Source: CAZUTO01 sp964623085
Lineage (GTDB): Bacteria > Pseudomonadota > Gammaproteobacteria > Pseudomonadales > GM7GCV1
Direction of reading: 5' to 3'
Assembly (NCBI GenBank): GCA_964623085.1
Contig: CAZUTO010000017.1
Span: 1 to 47,199, forward strand
DNA: 47,199 nt
Shown: positions 1-8,164 of the stretch, in pieces
Position numbering within the stretch: position 1 is the stretch's first letter
Layout of the letters: every line of letters begins with the position of its first letter
The notes under the pieces: model-generated
Databases searched by the model: none
What the model was told of the DNA's origin: nothing
What the model saw: the letters and a program-made list of their open reading frames with translations, nothing else
Translations under genes and position numbers: made by a program

Positions 1-31
1 TTTAGCCTATTACTTTTCTTCGTATAGTCTT

Positions 32-1240
32 TCAACGTGACATCGTTGCCTGCTGAATAAACCTGCGCTTAATTGCAGGGGTGACATTAGCACCTTGAAG
101 ACCAAGGTTTCGAATCGCGGCAATAGCTGGGTTGGTCTGGCCAAACAGGTCTTTAAACCCTTTCATGGACTTTAGCACCAGCTCGTTATCGAACTGTCGC
201 GCGCGCTGGTAACGTTTAAGTATTTGTAGATTACCCCAAGGGATCGAGCGACTTGTCGCGCGCGCCAGCTCTTCGGTTAAGGCTGCGACATCTTGGAAAC
301 CAATATTCGCACCTAACCCCGCCAGTGGGTGAATGCTGTGTGCCGCATCACCGACCAATGCAAAAGAAGGTTGCACATAGGTCTGAGCATGGCGCTGTAC
401 CAGCGAGAAACTAAATCGTTTTGACATCAGTGAGACTTGGCCAAAACGCTCTTCTATTGCGCGTGTGAGTGCGAATTCAAATTCCTGATCTGAGCTTTGT
501 TTTAGACGCTCTGCGTCTTCTTGGTCCAGTGACCAAACAATGGAGGATAGATGCCGACCTTCGAAATCTGCCATCGGCAGAAATGCCAAAGGCCCCGTCG
601 GCATAAATATTTGCCAAGCACAGCATTCGTTAGGCAACTCATGCCAAACGTTGGCAACAATGGCCTCTTGGCCAGTGTGCTCTTCATTAACCTGAATGCC
701 TGCCATTTGACGCAAGGAAGAATTGGCACCGTCGGCCGCACACACTAACTCTGCTTGCACTCGCTGGCCGGACTCTAAACCAAGTATCGCTTGGTTATCT
801 GTAAGATCTAAATCAGACACTTTCTCAGGATGAACCAAGCGAATATTTGGCTGATTGTCGATTGCCTTTGTGAGCATCTCCTGAATCAGGTTGGCCTCGA
901 CAATATGGCCAAGTGACCTAGTGTCAAAATCGGCGCCAGAATCCACGCAATCAAATTCGATACTACCGGTGCCCTGTGCATCCCAAACCTGCATACGGGA
1001 ATACGGCAAGCAGCGCTGCGATTGAATATCAGACCAGACGCCGAGTTGATCAAGAAGCGAACGTGCGCCTTCATTTAACGCAAAAATGCGCGCATCTGGT
1101 TTTTCTGGGCTGTATTTTGGTAAGGCGGCTGCCGCATCCAAAAGCAAAATGGGCTGGTTTTCATCAACACGTGAAAGCGCGAGCGCCAGTGCTGCACCCA
1201 CTGGCCCTGCCCCAACCACAATTGCTTTATAGTTTTCCAT
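32..1240 (-). CDS. UbiH/UbiI (VisC)-family FAD-dependent hydroxylase
   Basis: Flavoprotein monooxygenase of the ubiquinone pathway, expected to hydroxylate the benzoquinone ring of an octaprenyl-phenol intermediate at the inner membrane. The 402-residue protein opens with the FAD-binding loop GAGPVGAALALAL (about residues 10-22) and has the second FAD motif DAAHSIHPLAGLGANIGFQD (about 296-315). It starts at an ATG and ends in TGA. It lies 32 bp downstream of pepP in the ygfB-pepP-ubiH arrangement. Position favours UbiH, while the C-terminal helix (MKGFKDLF...IRNLGLQ) looks more like UbiI/VisC, so the exact ring position is left open. A second hydroxylase gene would be expected just outside the left edge. 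Confidence 0.88.
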   Translation of the reverse strand: MENYKAIVVGAGPVGAALALALSRVDENQPILLLDAAAALPKYSPEKPDARIFALNEGARSLLDQLGVWSDIQSQRCLPYSRMQVWDAQGTGSIEFDCVDSGADFDTRSLGHIVEANLIQEMLTKAIDNQPNIRLVHPEKVSDLDLTDNQAILGLESGQRVQAELVCAADGANSSLRQMAGIQVNEEHTGQEAIVANVWHELPNECCAWQIFMPTGPLAFLPMADFEGRHLSSIVWSLDQEDAERLKQSSDQEFEFALTRAIEERFGQVSLMSKRFSFSLVQRHAQTYVQPSFALVGDAAHSIHPLAGLGANIGFQDVAALTEELARATSRSIPWGNLQILKRYQRARQFDNELVLKSMKGFKDLFGQTNPAIAAIRNLGLQGANVTPAIKRRFIQQATMSR

Positions 1241-1272
1241 TATTCGTTCTGATGCTGCCTAGCTAAATCTAA

Positions 1273-2604
1273 CTAGGCTACCAACTCCTGGGTCATCAAT
1301 GCCTCGATCTCCTCGACTGTTTTTGGCACACCGCCAGTCAGCACTTCATTGCCATCCTTGCGAATCAAAATATCATCTTCAATTCGGATACCAATCCCGC
1401 GCCACTTCTTATCGACGTTCTTGTTGTCAGGCTGAATGTAAATACCCGGTTCAATGGTCGTTACCATCCCGGCCTCAAATTCTCGCCAAGCGCTATCTGA
1501 CCCATCGACTTTGTATTCGCCCACATCATGCACATCCATACCGATCCAGTGCCCAGCTCGATGCATATAAAAATCAAAGTAGGCACGTTTTTTTATAAGG
1601 CTATCGACTCGGCCTTCAAGTAAGCCGAGGTTTTTTAAGCCCTTAGTGATAACGCGCACGCTTTCTTCATGCGGTTCGTTAAACCTTGATCCCGGTCGAC
1701 AAGCATCGATGGCTGCTTCTTGGGCATCGAGAACGATCTCATATATCGCGCGCTGCTCGGGCGAAAAACGTCCGTTTACAGGGAAGGTGCGAGTAATATC
1801 AGCCGCGTAACCTAGATATTCCGCACCGGCGTCAATTAGCACCAGATCACCGTCTTCCATCTTTTTACGATTCTCGGTGTAGTGCAATATACAGGCGTTG
1901 GCACCCGATCCAACGATTGAATTGTATGCAGGTGCAATGGCACCCTCACGAGCGAAGTGATACTCAATTTCGGCCTGCAGCTCGTACTCGTGCATGCCCG
2001 GCCGCGCTGCTTGCATTGCTCGACAATGTGCTTGAGCAGAGATCTTTGCTGCATTGCGCATCACCTTTAGTTCACTGGCGCTTTTTATCAGCCGCATCTC
2101 ATGAAGCAGATGATCAGGATCGACGATCTCACCCGGCGCTGAAGCTCCCGTGCGGGACTGTGCGCGGATATGCTTAAGCCATTGATAAAGCTGTTTATCT
2201 AGGTCAGGGTGCTTGGCCACGCTGAAAAATACTTTTTCACGCCCCTCTATCAACCCCGGAAGAATGTCATCCATGTCTTCTATTGGGAAAGCATCATCCG
2301 CGCCATAATTTTCGCGCGCACCAGCAGGGCCTTCCCGATAGCCATCCCAAATTTCTTTTTGCAGATTTTTATCGCGACAAAATAATATAAATTCGCCTTG
2401 AGGCCGACCGGGCACTAGCACTGCGGTTGCTTCTGTTTCTGGGAAGCCAGTGAGATAGCTAAAATCACTATCCTGTCTAAACGTATACTGTGTATCTCGG
2501 CTGCGCGTCGCCTCTTTTGCTGCAGGAATAATCGCGATGGCGTTTTTACCCATCTGATTCATAAAACTGCGACGGCGCGATTTGTATTCTTTTACTTTGA
2601 TCAT
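1273..2604 (-). CDS. pepP: Xaa-Pro aminopeptidase PepP
   Basis: Cytosolic aminopeptidase P that removes an N-terminal residue preceding proline. The 443-aa length matches PepP. An N-terminal creatinase-like domain (about 1-175) contains the family stretch DSDFSYLTGFPE. The C-terminal pita-bread metallopeptidase domain shows the dinuclear metal ligands in order: Asp in LIDAGAEY, Asp in AADITRTFPV, His in HRAGHWIGMDVHDVG, Glu in TTIEPGIYI and Glu in GIRIEDD. It starts at an ATG, lies 27 bp downstream of ygfB and is followed by the ubiquinone hydroxylase, the conserved proteobacterial order. No functional link among the three products is visible from sequence; they probably share a transcript. 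Confidence 0.95.
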   Translation of the reverse strand: MIKVKEYKSRRRSFMNQMGKNAIAIIPAAKEATRSRDTQYTFRQDSDFSYLTGFPETEATAVLVPGRPQGEFILFCRDKNLQKEIWDGYREGPAGARENYGADDAFPIEDMDDILPGLIEGREKVFFSVAKHPDLDKQLYQWLKHIRAQSRTGASAPGEIVDPDHLLHEMRLIKSASELKVMRNAAKISAQAHCRAMQAARPGMHEYELQAEIEYHFAREGAIAPAYNSIVGSGANACILHYTENRKKMEDGDLVLIDAGAEYLGYAADITRTFPVNGRFSPEQRAIYEIVLDAQEAAIDACRPGSRFNEPHEESVRVITKGLKNLGLLEGRVDSLIKKRAYFDFYMHRAGHWIGMDVHDVGEYKVDGSDSAWREFEAGMVTTIEPGIYIQPDNKNVDKKWRGIGIRIEDDILIRKDGNEVLTGGVPKTVEEIEALMTQELVA

Positions 2605-2631
2605 AGAGTAATCACCGCTTAAAGGTCTAAA

Positions 2632-3198
2632 TCAGTGAATCGACTGTTCAACGCCAGTAGAAACACTTTCCCCATCTTGTAGACGGAATTGATCGAACAA
2701 ATTAAATACGGCTAAGCGCACATATTCGCAAACCTCTACAAAGAGCTCCTCGCTTTCATCCGACTCGTCAATATCCAAGCTGACTTGAGTAATCTCAATT
2801 AAATCCTTGATGGTGGCATTTTCCCCAATCATCACATCGCTGTCACCGAGACCGGCGGAGCTGGCAAGCCCAGCCAGAAAACCCTGACACCATTCCGACA
2901 GCGCTTCTAGTCGGGTACTCATAGCCTCTATATCCGAAGGCAAAAATAGCTGAAAACTAAACAAGTCTTTTTCAAGCAGCGCTGTGATTTGCTCCGCTAA
3001 CTCTGTGAATGAGCCTGCCGATGCATCAACCTCTTCCGGCGACAAACCTAAGCATTCTCCGAGAATTTTTTTCCCAAAAGGACCCACTATCGTTTGACCT
3101 ACCACCAACCTGCCACACAAATGCCCATGCAACTCAGACGCCTCAATTACAGCACCGAGTTCCTCCAATTGGGCTCTCAAATCTTCATGCGAAATCAC
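2632..3198 (-). CDS. ygfB: YgfB family protein (UPF0149)
   Basis: Small acidic helical protein of 188 aa in the UPF0149/YgfB family. The N-terminal signature SELHGHLCGRLVVG (about residues 21-34) and the later CQGFLAGL are characteristic. The start is a GTG preceded at about 5 nt by AAGGTG, a good ribosome binding site, and no in-frame ATG is nearby. It is the first gene of the leftward ygfB-pepP-hydroxylase group and is divergent from the ZapB-like gene. In Pseudomonas YgfB has been linked to regulation of a peptidoglycan amidase; whether that holds here cannot be judged. Confidence 0.9.
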   Translation of the reverse strand: MISHEDLRAQLEELGAVIEASELHGHLCGRLVVGQTIVGPFGKKILGECLGLSPEEVDASAGSFTELAEQITALLEKDLFSFQLFLPSDIEAMSTRLEALSEWCQGFLAGLASSAGLGDSDVMIGENATIKDLIEITQVSLDIDESDESEELFVEVCEYVRLAVFNLFDQFRLQDGESVSTGVEQSIH

Positions 3199-3301
3199 AC
3201 AAGCACCTTATTTGTTTATGAATTTGCATCCAAACTCTGCAAATCCTGTATTTCCAATGATTGACCACCGCGAGATGGGAATCTATAGTGAAACATAGTT
3301 T

Positions 3302-3351
3302 ACTCCTCTCATACGCAAGAGTGTATGCATAGGAGTGGCCTTACTTGGCCA
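3302..3351. repeat. Two adjacent stem-loops in a divergent promoter region
   Basis: Hairpin 1 has arms ACTCCT+CATAC (3302-3307, 3310-3314) and GTATG+AGGAGT (3323-3327, 3331-3336), 11 bp in total with a small asymmetric bulge and an 8-nt loop. Hairpin 2 follows at once: TGGCC (3336-3340) and GGCCA (3347-3351). They lie between the divergent ygfB and ZapB-like genes. There is no following T-run on either strand, so a terminator is unlikely; an operator or leader element is possible. Confidence 0.5.
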
Positions 3352-3397
3352 ATTAAACACATTTTGATATTAGTATTAGCACCACGAGCACATAAAA

Positions 3398-3604
3398 ATG
3401 AGCGAACCGACACTTCAACCTCTTGAGTCTAAGATTGACGAACTTATCGCGTTCTGCGATCACCTTCAGAAACAAAATGCGATGCTGAAGGTGCAGGAGT
3501 CTAAACTCCTGCAGGAGCGCGGCGAACTCATAGAAAAAAATCAGGTTGCACGACAAAAAGTGGAATCTATTATTTCTCGCCTTAAATCAATGCAGGAAAA
3601 CTAG
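3398..3604 (+). CDS. TIGR02449 family protein, ZapB-like coiled coil
   Basis: A 68-residue, almost entirely coiled-coil protein (regular heptads from LESKIDELIAFCDHL through to the C-terminus) encoded 8 bp upstream of zapA. Short coiled-coil proteins of the TIGR02449 family occupy exactly this place in many gammaproteobacteria and resemble ZapB, which bundles with ZapA at the Z-ring. No transmembrane segment or signal peptide is present. A division role is inferred from context and fold; the family assignment is from length, heptad pattern and position. Confidence 0.85.
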   Translation: MSEPTLQPLESKIDELIAFCDHLQKQNAMLKVQESKLLQERGELIEKNQVARQKVESIISRLKSMQEN

Positions 3605-3612
3605 ATAATCTC

Positions 3613-3924
3613 ATGTCGGATACAACCACCGTCACGATCACGCTTCTAGAGAAGCAATATCAAATTAATTGCGGACCGGAAGAGCGCGAGGATCTGCTCG
3701 AATCTGCACGCATCCTAGACCAAAAACTCGCTGAAGTGCGCAATGCTGGTTCAGTCATTGGGCTAGAGCGAATCGCCATTATGGCAGCGCTCAATCTATC
3801 GCACGAGCTGGTTACAGCACAAAAAGCTAGCCGCACCGACAGCATTATCAGTTCGGGCGTGGAACGGCTACAAGATAAGATCAGTTCTGCGATTCAGTCG
3901 ATGAATTTGGAGCAATCCAACTAA
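3613..3924 (+). CDS. zapA: Cell division protein ZapA
   Basis: ZapA binds FtsZ and promotes bundling of protofilaments at midcell. The 103-aa protein has the family N-terminal globular domain (VTITLLEKQYQINCGPEE, then ESARILDQKLAEVR) followed by a hydrophobic helix GLERIAIMAALNLSHEL and a C-terminal coiled coil. The gene sits between the ZapB-like gene and the 6S RNA gene, followed by fau, the conserved zapA-ssrS-fau order of gammaproteobacteria. The start ATG is separated from the preceding stop by 8 bp, so the pair is co-transcribed. Confidence 0.95.
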   Translation: MSDTTTVTITLLEKQYQINCGPEEREDLLESARILDQKLAEVRNAGSVIGLERIAIMAALNLSHELVTAQKASRTDSIISSGVERLQDKISSAIQSMNLEQSN

Positions 3925-3943
3925 AGTCTAGGGTTCAACCCTT

Positions 3944-3970
3944 TTGCTTGGTAGATAAGCGAGTATAATC
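3944..3970 (+). promoter_or_regulatory. Likely sigma-70 promoter of the 6S RNA
   Basis: A perfect -10 hexamer TATAAT lies at 3965-3970, seven bases ahead of the predicted 6S RNA 5' end (about 3977). A TTGCTT element at 3944-3949 could be the -35, with a slightly short 15-nt spacer. Placement just ahead of the RNA supports the call; the -35 is the weaker half. Confidence 0.55.
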
Positions 3971-3976
3971 GCTATT

Positions 3977-4154
3977 AACCCTGGGGTGTTCGATGGCCAA
4001 CACGTCCTCGAGCTTATGAATTTTACCCTCGGATTCTCTTAGATGTTGCTGTTGTGCAAGCCCGCTCGACGGGAAGCCTGATGTAATACGAGAGTTTCCA
4101 CCTTGAACCTTAGAGTTCAAGGGCCAGTTCGGCAAACGGCACCTTGGGGCTTTA
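3977..4154 (+). ncRNA. ssrS: 6S RNA (SsrS)
   Basis: 6S RNA mimics an open promoter and sequesters sigma-70 RNA polymerase in stationary phase. It is recognised by position between zapA and fau and by conserved sequence near the 3' side: TTTCCACCTTGAACC (from about 4095) and a GAACCTTAGAGTTCAAGG hairpin, as in the E. coli RNA. The closing stem pairs CCCTGGGGTG (3980-3989) with CACCTTGGGG (4140-4149) over 10 base pairs including G-U pairs. Total length about 175-180 nt is typical. The ends are inferred from the stem and from the -10 box, not mapped. As in other species, fau may be transcribed from the same promoter. Confidence 0.9.
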
Positions 4155-4160
4155 ATTTCT

Positions 4161-4775
4161 ATGCACCATTCCAATCTACGCTCCGAACTCCGATCTCGCC
4201 GCAGATCTCTCAGCAACAATCAACAATTAGACGCCGCAAATCAAATTGCAGATGCGTTTTTCCAGCTAAATTTGCATGCCGATAAAACACAAATTGGTCT
4301 CTACTGGCCGAATGATGGGGAAATCGACCCGCGTGTTTTGATGGAACGGCTTATAGATACAGACAAAGCCTGCTTTCTGCCTATATTAGATCCAGAAAAA
4401 GAGAACGAGCTGTGCTTCGGGCGATATTCGCCCGATTCACCTATGGTTAAAAACCGCTACGGCATTGAAGAACCAAAAACCACAGAGATACTCGATGCAC
4501 AGGCATTGGATCTAATTTTAGTTCCACTGGTTGGTTTCGATCAGCACGGAAACCGCTTGGGTATGGGAGCAGGCTACTACGACCGCACACTTGCGCGCTC
4601 CAATACGACTGCTGAAAAAGACACTTCGACACTGATTTTGATTGGTCTAGCGCATCACTGCCAACAAGTAGAGCGTATTGATGCGCAACCTTGGGATATC
4701 CCGATGCATGGGATATTAACTGACTCTGAGTTTATCCAGATTAAAGCTCACCTACCCAGAGGCCACTTAACCTAA
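4161..4775 (+). CDS. fau: 5-formyltetrahydrofolate cyclo-ligase
   Basis: Converts 5-formyl-THF to 5,10-methenyl-THF with ATP, recovering folate. The 204-aa protein has the family's basic N-terminus (LRSELRSRRRSL), the central IGLYWPNDGEIDP and the diagnostic C-terminal block LILVPLVGFDQHGNRLGMGAGYYDRTL (described here by its core GMGAGYYDRTL), followed by IPMHGILTD. It starts at an ATG only a few bases past the 6S RNA 3' end, the conserved ssrS-fau (ygfA) linkage. Its last three codons overlap the convergent ilvA stop by 9 bp. Confidence 0.95.
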   Translation: MHHSNLRSELRSRRRSLSNNQQLDAANQIADAFFQLNLHADKTQIGLYWPNDGEIDPRVLMERLIDTDKACFLPILDPEKENELCFGRYSPDSPMVKNRYGIEEPKTTEILDAQALDLILVPLVGFDQHGNRLGMGAGYYDRTLARSNTTAEKDTSTLILIGLAHHCQQVERIDAQPWDIPMHGILTDSEFIQIKAHLPRGHLT

Positions 4776-6278
4776 AAATAGCTTATACGCTGGGTTTTTG
4801 CTTTCGTCCCAATACTGATAACCTAATTTATCGAGCATTTTGCCCATCTCTTTTCTCTCTCGCACAGGCACCTGCATGCCAAGTAGTACTCGGCCATAGG
4901 CAGCACCGTGGTTGCGATAGTGAAACATCGAGATATTCCAGCGACTTCCCAACGTATTCAAAAATCGCATTAGCGCTGCTGGCCGCTCAGGAAACTCGAA
5001 ACGATAGACGACTTCGTCCGTAATACTCGGTGCGTGACCCCCTACCATATGCCGAACATGTAACTTGGCCATCTCGTCTTCGGTTAGATCAATCACGTTA
5101 TAGTCATCACCTCGCAGGCTTTTTAGCAGCCCCGCTCGACCTTCGTCCGGGTCTATTTGGACACCCACAAAAATATGCGCGGAATCGTTATCAGCATAAC
5201 GATAGTTAAATTCGGTGATATTGCGGCTGCCAATATCCCGGCAAAACCGCTTAAAACTGCCTGGCTTTTCCTTGATTGTGACCGCCAAGACGGCTTCGCG
5301 CTTCTCGCCTATTTCGGTGCGCTCAGAGATATATCTAAGGCGGTCAAAGTTCATATTGGCGCCACAGTTGATTCCAACCAGTGTCTTGCCTTGACACTTT
5401 TCACGCGCGACATATTTTTTTATGCCCGCAAGGGAAAGAGCGCCCGCCGGCTCCACAATCGAGCGCGTATCATCGAACGTATCTTTTATTGCTGCACAGA
5501 TCTCGTCAGTACTGATGGTAATGACTTCGTCCACACGGTCTTTCAAAAGCCGAAATGTCTCTTTGCCTATCTGTGCGACTGCCACGCCATCCGCGAACAA
5601 ACCGACCTGCTTCAACTTACCTCGCCGACCGGTCTTCATAGCAAGATCAAGACAGGCAGAATCTTCCGCCTCAACAGCGATTATCTTTACTTCAGGGCGA
5701 ACATACTTAATGTAAGTCGCGACGCCCGCACAGAGACCGCCGCCGCCTATTGCGACAAAGACAGCATCTAAATCGTTCGGGCACTGCTGGAGTATCTCCA
5801 TACCAATGGTTCCCTGACCAGCAATGACATCCGGATCATCATAGGGATGAACATAAGTCAGTCCCTTTTCAGACACCAGTTGTTGGGCATAGTCTGATGC
5901 CTCATCGTAGGAATCGCCCTTGAGTACTACTCGAGCACCACGAGCTTTAACCGCGCCCACCTTAATATCAGGCGTCGTTTTCGGCATCACAATGGTTGCT
6001 TTAATGCCTAAATGACGAGCACCCTCTGCTACACCCTGAGCGTGATTTCCCGCAGAGGCTGCGATTACACCTCGTGCCTTTTCTTTATCAGAAAGGCAAA
6101 GCAGCTTGTTGTATGCGCCTCGAAGTTTAAACGAGAACACCGATTGGATATCTTCGCGTTTTAAGAACACTTCATTATCTAAACGCTCAGACATAATGGG
6201 TGCACGCTCCAACGGCGTTTCCGTCGCCAGATCATAGATGCGAGACTGCAGTATCTTTTTTATATATAACTCGGACAT
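4767..6278 (-). CDS. ilvA: Threonine ammonia-lyase, biosynthetic (IlvA)
   Basis: PLP enzyme that deaminates threonine to 2-oxobutyrate, the first committed step of isoleucine synthesis. The 503-aa length matches the long, allosteric form. The catalytic domain (about 1-320) carries the PLP-lysine motif SVFSFKLRGAYNK with Lys51 and the glycine-rich phosphate loop VAIGGGGLCAG. Two ACT-like regulatory domains follow (about 325-400 and 415-500), which in this family bind isoleucine and valine. It overlaps the end of fau by 9 bp in a convergent arrangement and diverges from rpiA across 131 bp. No leader peptide or attenuator was seen upstream. Confidence 0.96.
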   Translation of the reverse strand: MSELYIKKILQSRIYDLATETPLERAPIMSERLDNEVFLKREDIQSVFSFKLRGAYNKLLCLSDKEKARGVIAASAGNHAQGVAEGARHLGIKATIVMPKTTPDIKVGAVKARGARVVLKGDSYDEASDYAQQLVSEKGLTYVHPYDDPDVIAGQGTIGMEILQQCPNDLDAVFVAIGGGGLCAGVATYIKYVRPEVKIIAVEAEDSACLDLAMKTGRRGKLKQVGLFADGVAVAQIGKETFRLLKDRVDEVITISTDEICAAIKDTFDDTRSIVEPAGALSLAGIKKYVAREKCQGKTLVGINCGANMNFDRLRYISERTEIGEKREAVLAVTIKEKPGSFKRFCRDIGSRNITEFNYRYADNDSAHIFVGVQIDPDEGRAGLLKSLRGDDYNVIDLTEDEMAKLHVRHMVGGHAPSITDEVVYRFEFPERPAALMRFLNTLGSRWNISMFHYRNHGAAYGRVLLGMQVPVRERKEMGKMLDKLGYQYWDESKNPAYKLFLG

Positions 6279-6409
6279 AGGCGCTGTTTTCTGACTACTG
6301 GTAATATATGTGAGTATGGCAGGTTTTTAAGTCCGCAAATGGTAACACCATCATCAAGGTCGACCCTAGCATCAGGAACGACGAATCGTAAATTCGGCAG
6401 GTCAAAAAA

Positions 6410-7090
6410 ATGAATCAAGACGAGATGAAGAAAGCGGTTGCTGAAGCTGCTATCAACTACAGCATTCCCAAACTCCACTCCGATAGCATTCTCGGAATAG
6501 GCACGGGTTCTACCGCGAACTATTTCATCGATATGCTTGCCGAACACCGTTCAAAATTTGCCGCCACGGTTGCTAGCTCAGAGGCCTCTGCCGAGAGACT
6601 TCAATCGCATGGCATCAAGGTTCTTGATCTCAATGACGTCGACCGAATTCAAATATACGTTGATGGCGCAGATGAGACCAACCCAAATTTGCAACTTATC
6701 AAAGGCGGTGGCGCTGCCCTCACCCGCGAAAAAATTGTTGCCTCCGCCAGTGATGAATTTGTCTGTATTGTGGATGAAAGCAAGTGGGTCGATACCCTTG
6801 GCTCGTTTCCCTTGCCGGTTGAGGTCATCCCTATGGCGGCCAACAAGGTAGTGGCGGCACTTAAAAATCTGAGGGGCGCACCAAAGGTGCGAGAAAATGT
6901 GGTGACCGACAACGGCAATCTTATTGTTGATGTGGCCGGTCTAAAAATCGATCACCCCACGAAACTGGAAACCGAAATTAACCAAATCGTGGGTGTGGTG
7001 ACGAATGGACTCTTTGCAAACCGACCTGCTGATGTTTTGATGATGTCTACGCCAACCGAAGTGAAGATTTTTGGCCATCAAAATACCTAG
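6410..7090 (+). CDS. rpiA: Ribose-5-phosphate isomerase A
   Basis: Interconverts ribose-5-phosphate and ribulose-5-phosphate in the pentose phosphate pathway. The 226-aa protein has the substrate-binding GIGTGSTANYFID (about 30-42), the catalytic region YVDGADETNPN with its acidic residues, and KGGGAALTREKIVAS. The ATG is preceded by AGG eight bases upstream. The ilvA/rpiA divergent pairing is common in gammaproteobacteria. A hairpin terminator follows the gene. Confidence 0.96.
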   Translation: MNQDEMKKAVAEAAINYSIPKLHSDSILGIGTGSTANYFIDMLAEHRSKFAATVASSEASAERLQSHGIKVLDLNDVDRIQIYVDGADETNPNLQLIKGGGAALTREKIVASASDEFVCIVDESKWVDTLGSFPLPVEVIPMAANKVVAALKNLRGAPKVRENVVTDNGNLIVDVAGLKIDHPTKLETEINQIVGVVTNGLFANRPADVLMMSTPTEVKIFGHQNT

Positions 7091-7131
7091 CCACGTCTTT
7101 TTTGACTAAGCAATGAAAAAATAGTGCCCCG

Positions 7132-7168
7132 ACCAACAAAAAAGACGGCCTATATAGCCGCCTTTTAT
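7132..7168. terminator. Bidirectional terminator between rpiA and the aldolase gene
   Basis: A stem GACGGC / GCCGCC (7144-7149, 7157-7162; one mismatch) with loop CTATATA is flanked by an A-run on the left and TTTT on the right. On the minus strand the stem is followed by six T residues, so the signal is best for the leftward glycolytic operon; the plus-strand T-run is shorter but could also serve rpiA. Confidence 0.7.
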
Positions 7169-7178
7169 AATCGCTGTT

Positions 7179-7193
7179 AGCTATGTAATAGCT
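7179..7193. repeat. Short inverted repeat upstream of the terminator
   Basis: AGCTAT (7179-7184) and ATAGCT (7188-7193) separated by GTA, just beyond the aldolase stop codon. It is too short to call a terminator alone but may stabilise the 3' end together with the neighbouring terminator hairpin. Confidence 0.35.
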
Positions 7194-7202
7194 ACCCTTT
7201 CA

Positions 7203-8102
7203 CTAACTAAGCGATGCCTTGTAGATACTATCAATCGCATTATCAAGCGCATTGTTGAATTCATCATCCGATTGCTTCGCACTCAAGCCCTCAGTCAATG
7301 CACGTGAGAAGCTCGCGATCATGCCGTTGTTATCAGACACCTTGGCATTGGCAATATCGCGCGAGTAGCCGCCAGATAGCGCTACCACTTTGGTTACATT
7401 AGGATGCGCTACGCATTCTGCATAGAAGTTCGATGTATTCGGCAGAGTCAACTTAAGCATCACTTGTTGATCGGCATTCAATGCATTTAGGTGGTTCAAG
7501 ATTTCAGCCTTCAAAAGATCTTCAGCAGCGGATTTGTCCGGTGCGTTGATATCTACTTCCGGCTCAATAATAGGCACGAGACCTGCGGCAACAATTTGCT
7601 TACCTACATCGAACTGCTGCTCAACCACCGCTGCAACACCCGCCGCATTGGCTGATTTGATCACCGACCGCATTTTGGTACCAAACACTCCCTGCTGAGT
7701 CGCTTTCTCTAACAACGCATTCAACTCTGGCATTGGCTTCATCACTTGAACGCCATCTGCCTCGTCTGCTAAGCCCTTATCAACCTTCAAGAAAGGTACG
7801 ACTTTCTTTTTTGTCCAAAGATAACGTGCGGACGGTATACCGTCGATTTCGTTGTCCAAAGTATGTTCAAAAAGAATCGCGCCGAGAATTCGATCGCCTG
7901 TAAAAGCAGGGCTGGTAACAATTCGAGTGCGCATGGCGTGCACTTGCGCAAACATTTCGTCGTCGCCCGAATACTGATCTTCCTCAACCCCATAGAGTCT
8001 AAGTGCTTTCGGCGTGCTGCCACCACTTTGATCCAGTGCGGCTAAAAATCCGGATTGAGCTTTCACTTTCTCGAACATTTCTTTTGTCGACATATCAGCC
8101 AT
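7203..8102 (-). CDS. Class I fructose-bisphosphate aldolase
   Basis: Schiff-base aldolase interconverting fructose-1,6-bisphosphate with DHAP and glyceraldehyde-3-phosphate. The 299-aa protein belongs to the bacterial class I (fda-type) family: the N-terminal block GFLAALDQSGGSTPKAL, a central IIEPEVDI and the Schiff-base lysine region VMLKLTLPNTSN are present, followed by VVALSGGYSRD. The ATG at 8102 follows GGAG at a proper distance. It is the last gene of the tkt-epd-pgk-aldolase operon, 62 bp after pgk. In E. coli the equivalent place is held by the unrelated zinc-dependent class II enzyme FbaA. Confidence 0.93.
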   Translation of the reverse strand: MADMSTKEMFEKVKAQSGFLAALDQSGGSTPKALRLYGVEEDQYSGDDEMFAQVHAMRTRIVTSPAFTGDRILGAILFEHTLDNEIDGIPSARYLWTKKKVVPFLKVDKGLADEADGVQVMKPMPELNALLEKATQQGVFGTKMRSVIKSANAAGVAAVVEQQFDVGKQIVAAGLVPIIEPEVDINAPDKSAAEDLLKAEILNHLNALNADQQVMLKLTLPNTSNFYAECVAHPNVTKVVALSGGYSRDIANAKVSDNNGMIASFSRALTEGLSAKQSDDEFNNALDNAIDSIYKASLS

Positions 8103-8164
8103 CAGGCTACTCCTGTATTTCTTAATCTTTAATAAAACGAAGCTGTATTTACTGCAGTTTCTCG

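Noticed and set aside
3935..4219. 94-codon minus-strand open frame over the 6S RNA locus
   Set aside because: It lies antisense to a well-supported 6S RNA and the fau start, has no recognisable domain and no good start context.
5157..5771. 204-codon plus-strand open frame inside ilvA
   Set aside because: Fully antisense to the ilvA catalytic and regulatory domains; composition reflects the complementary strand.
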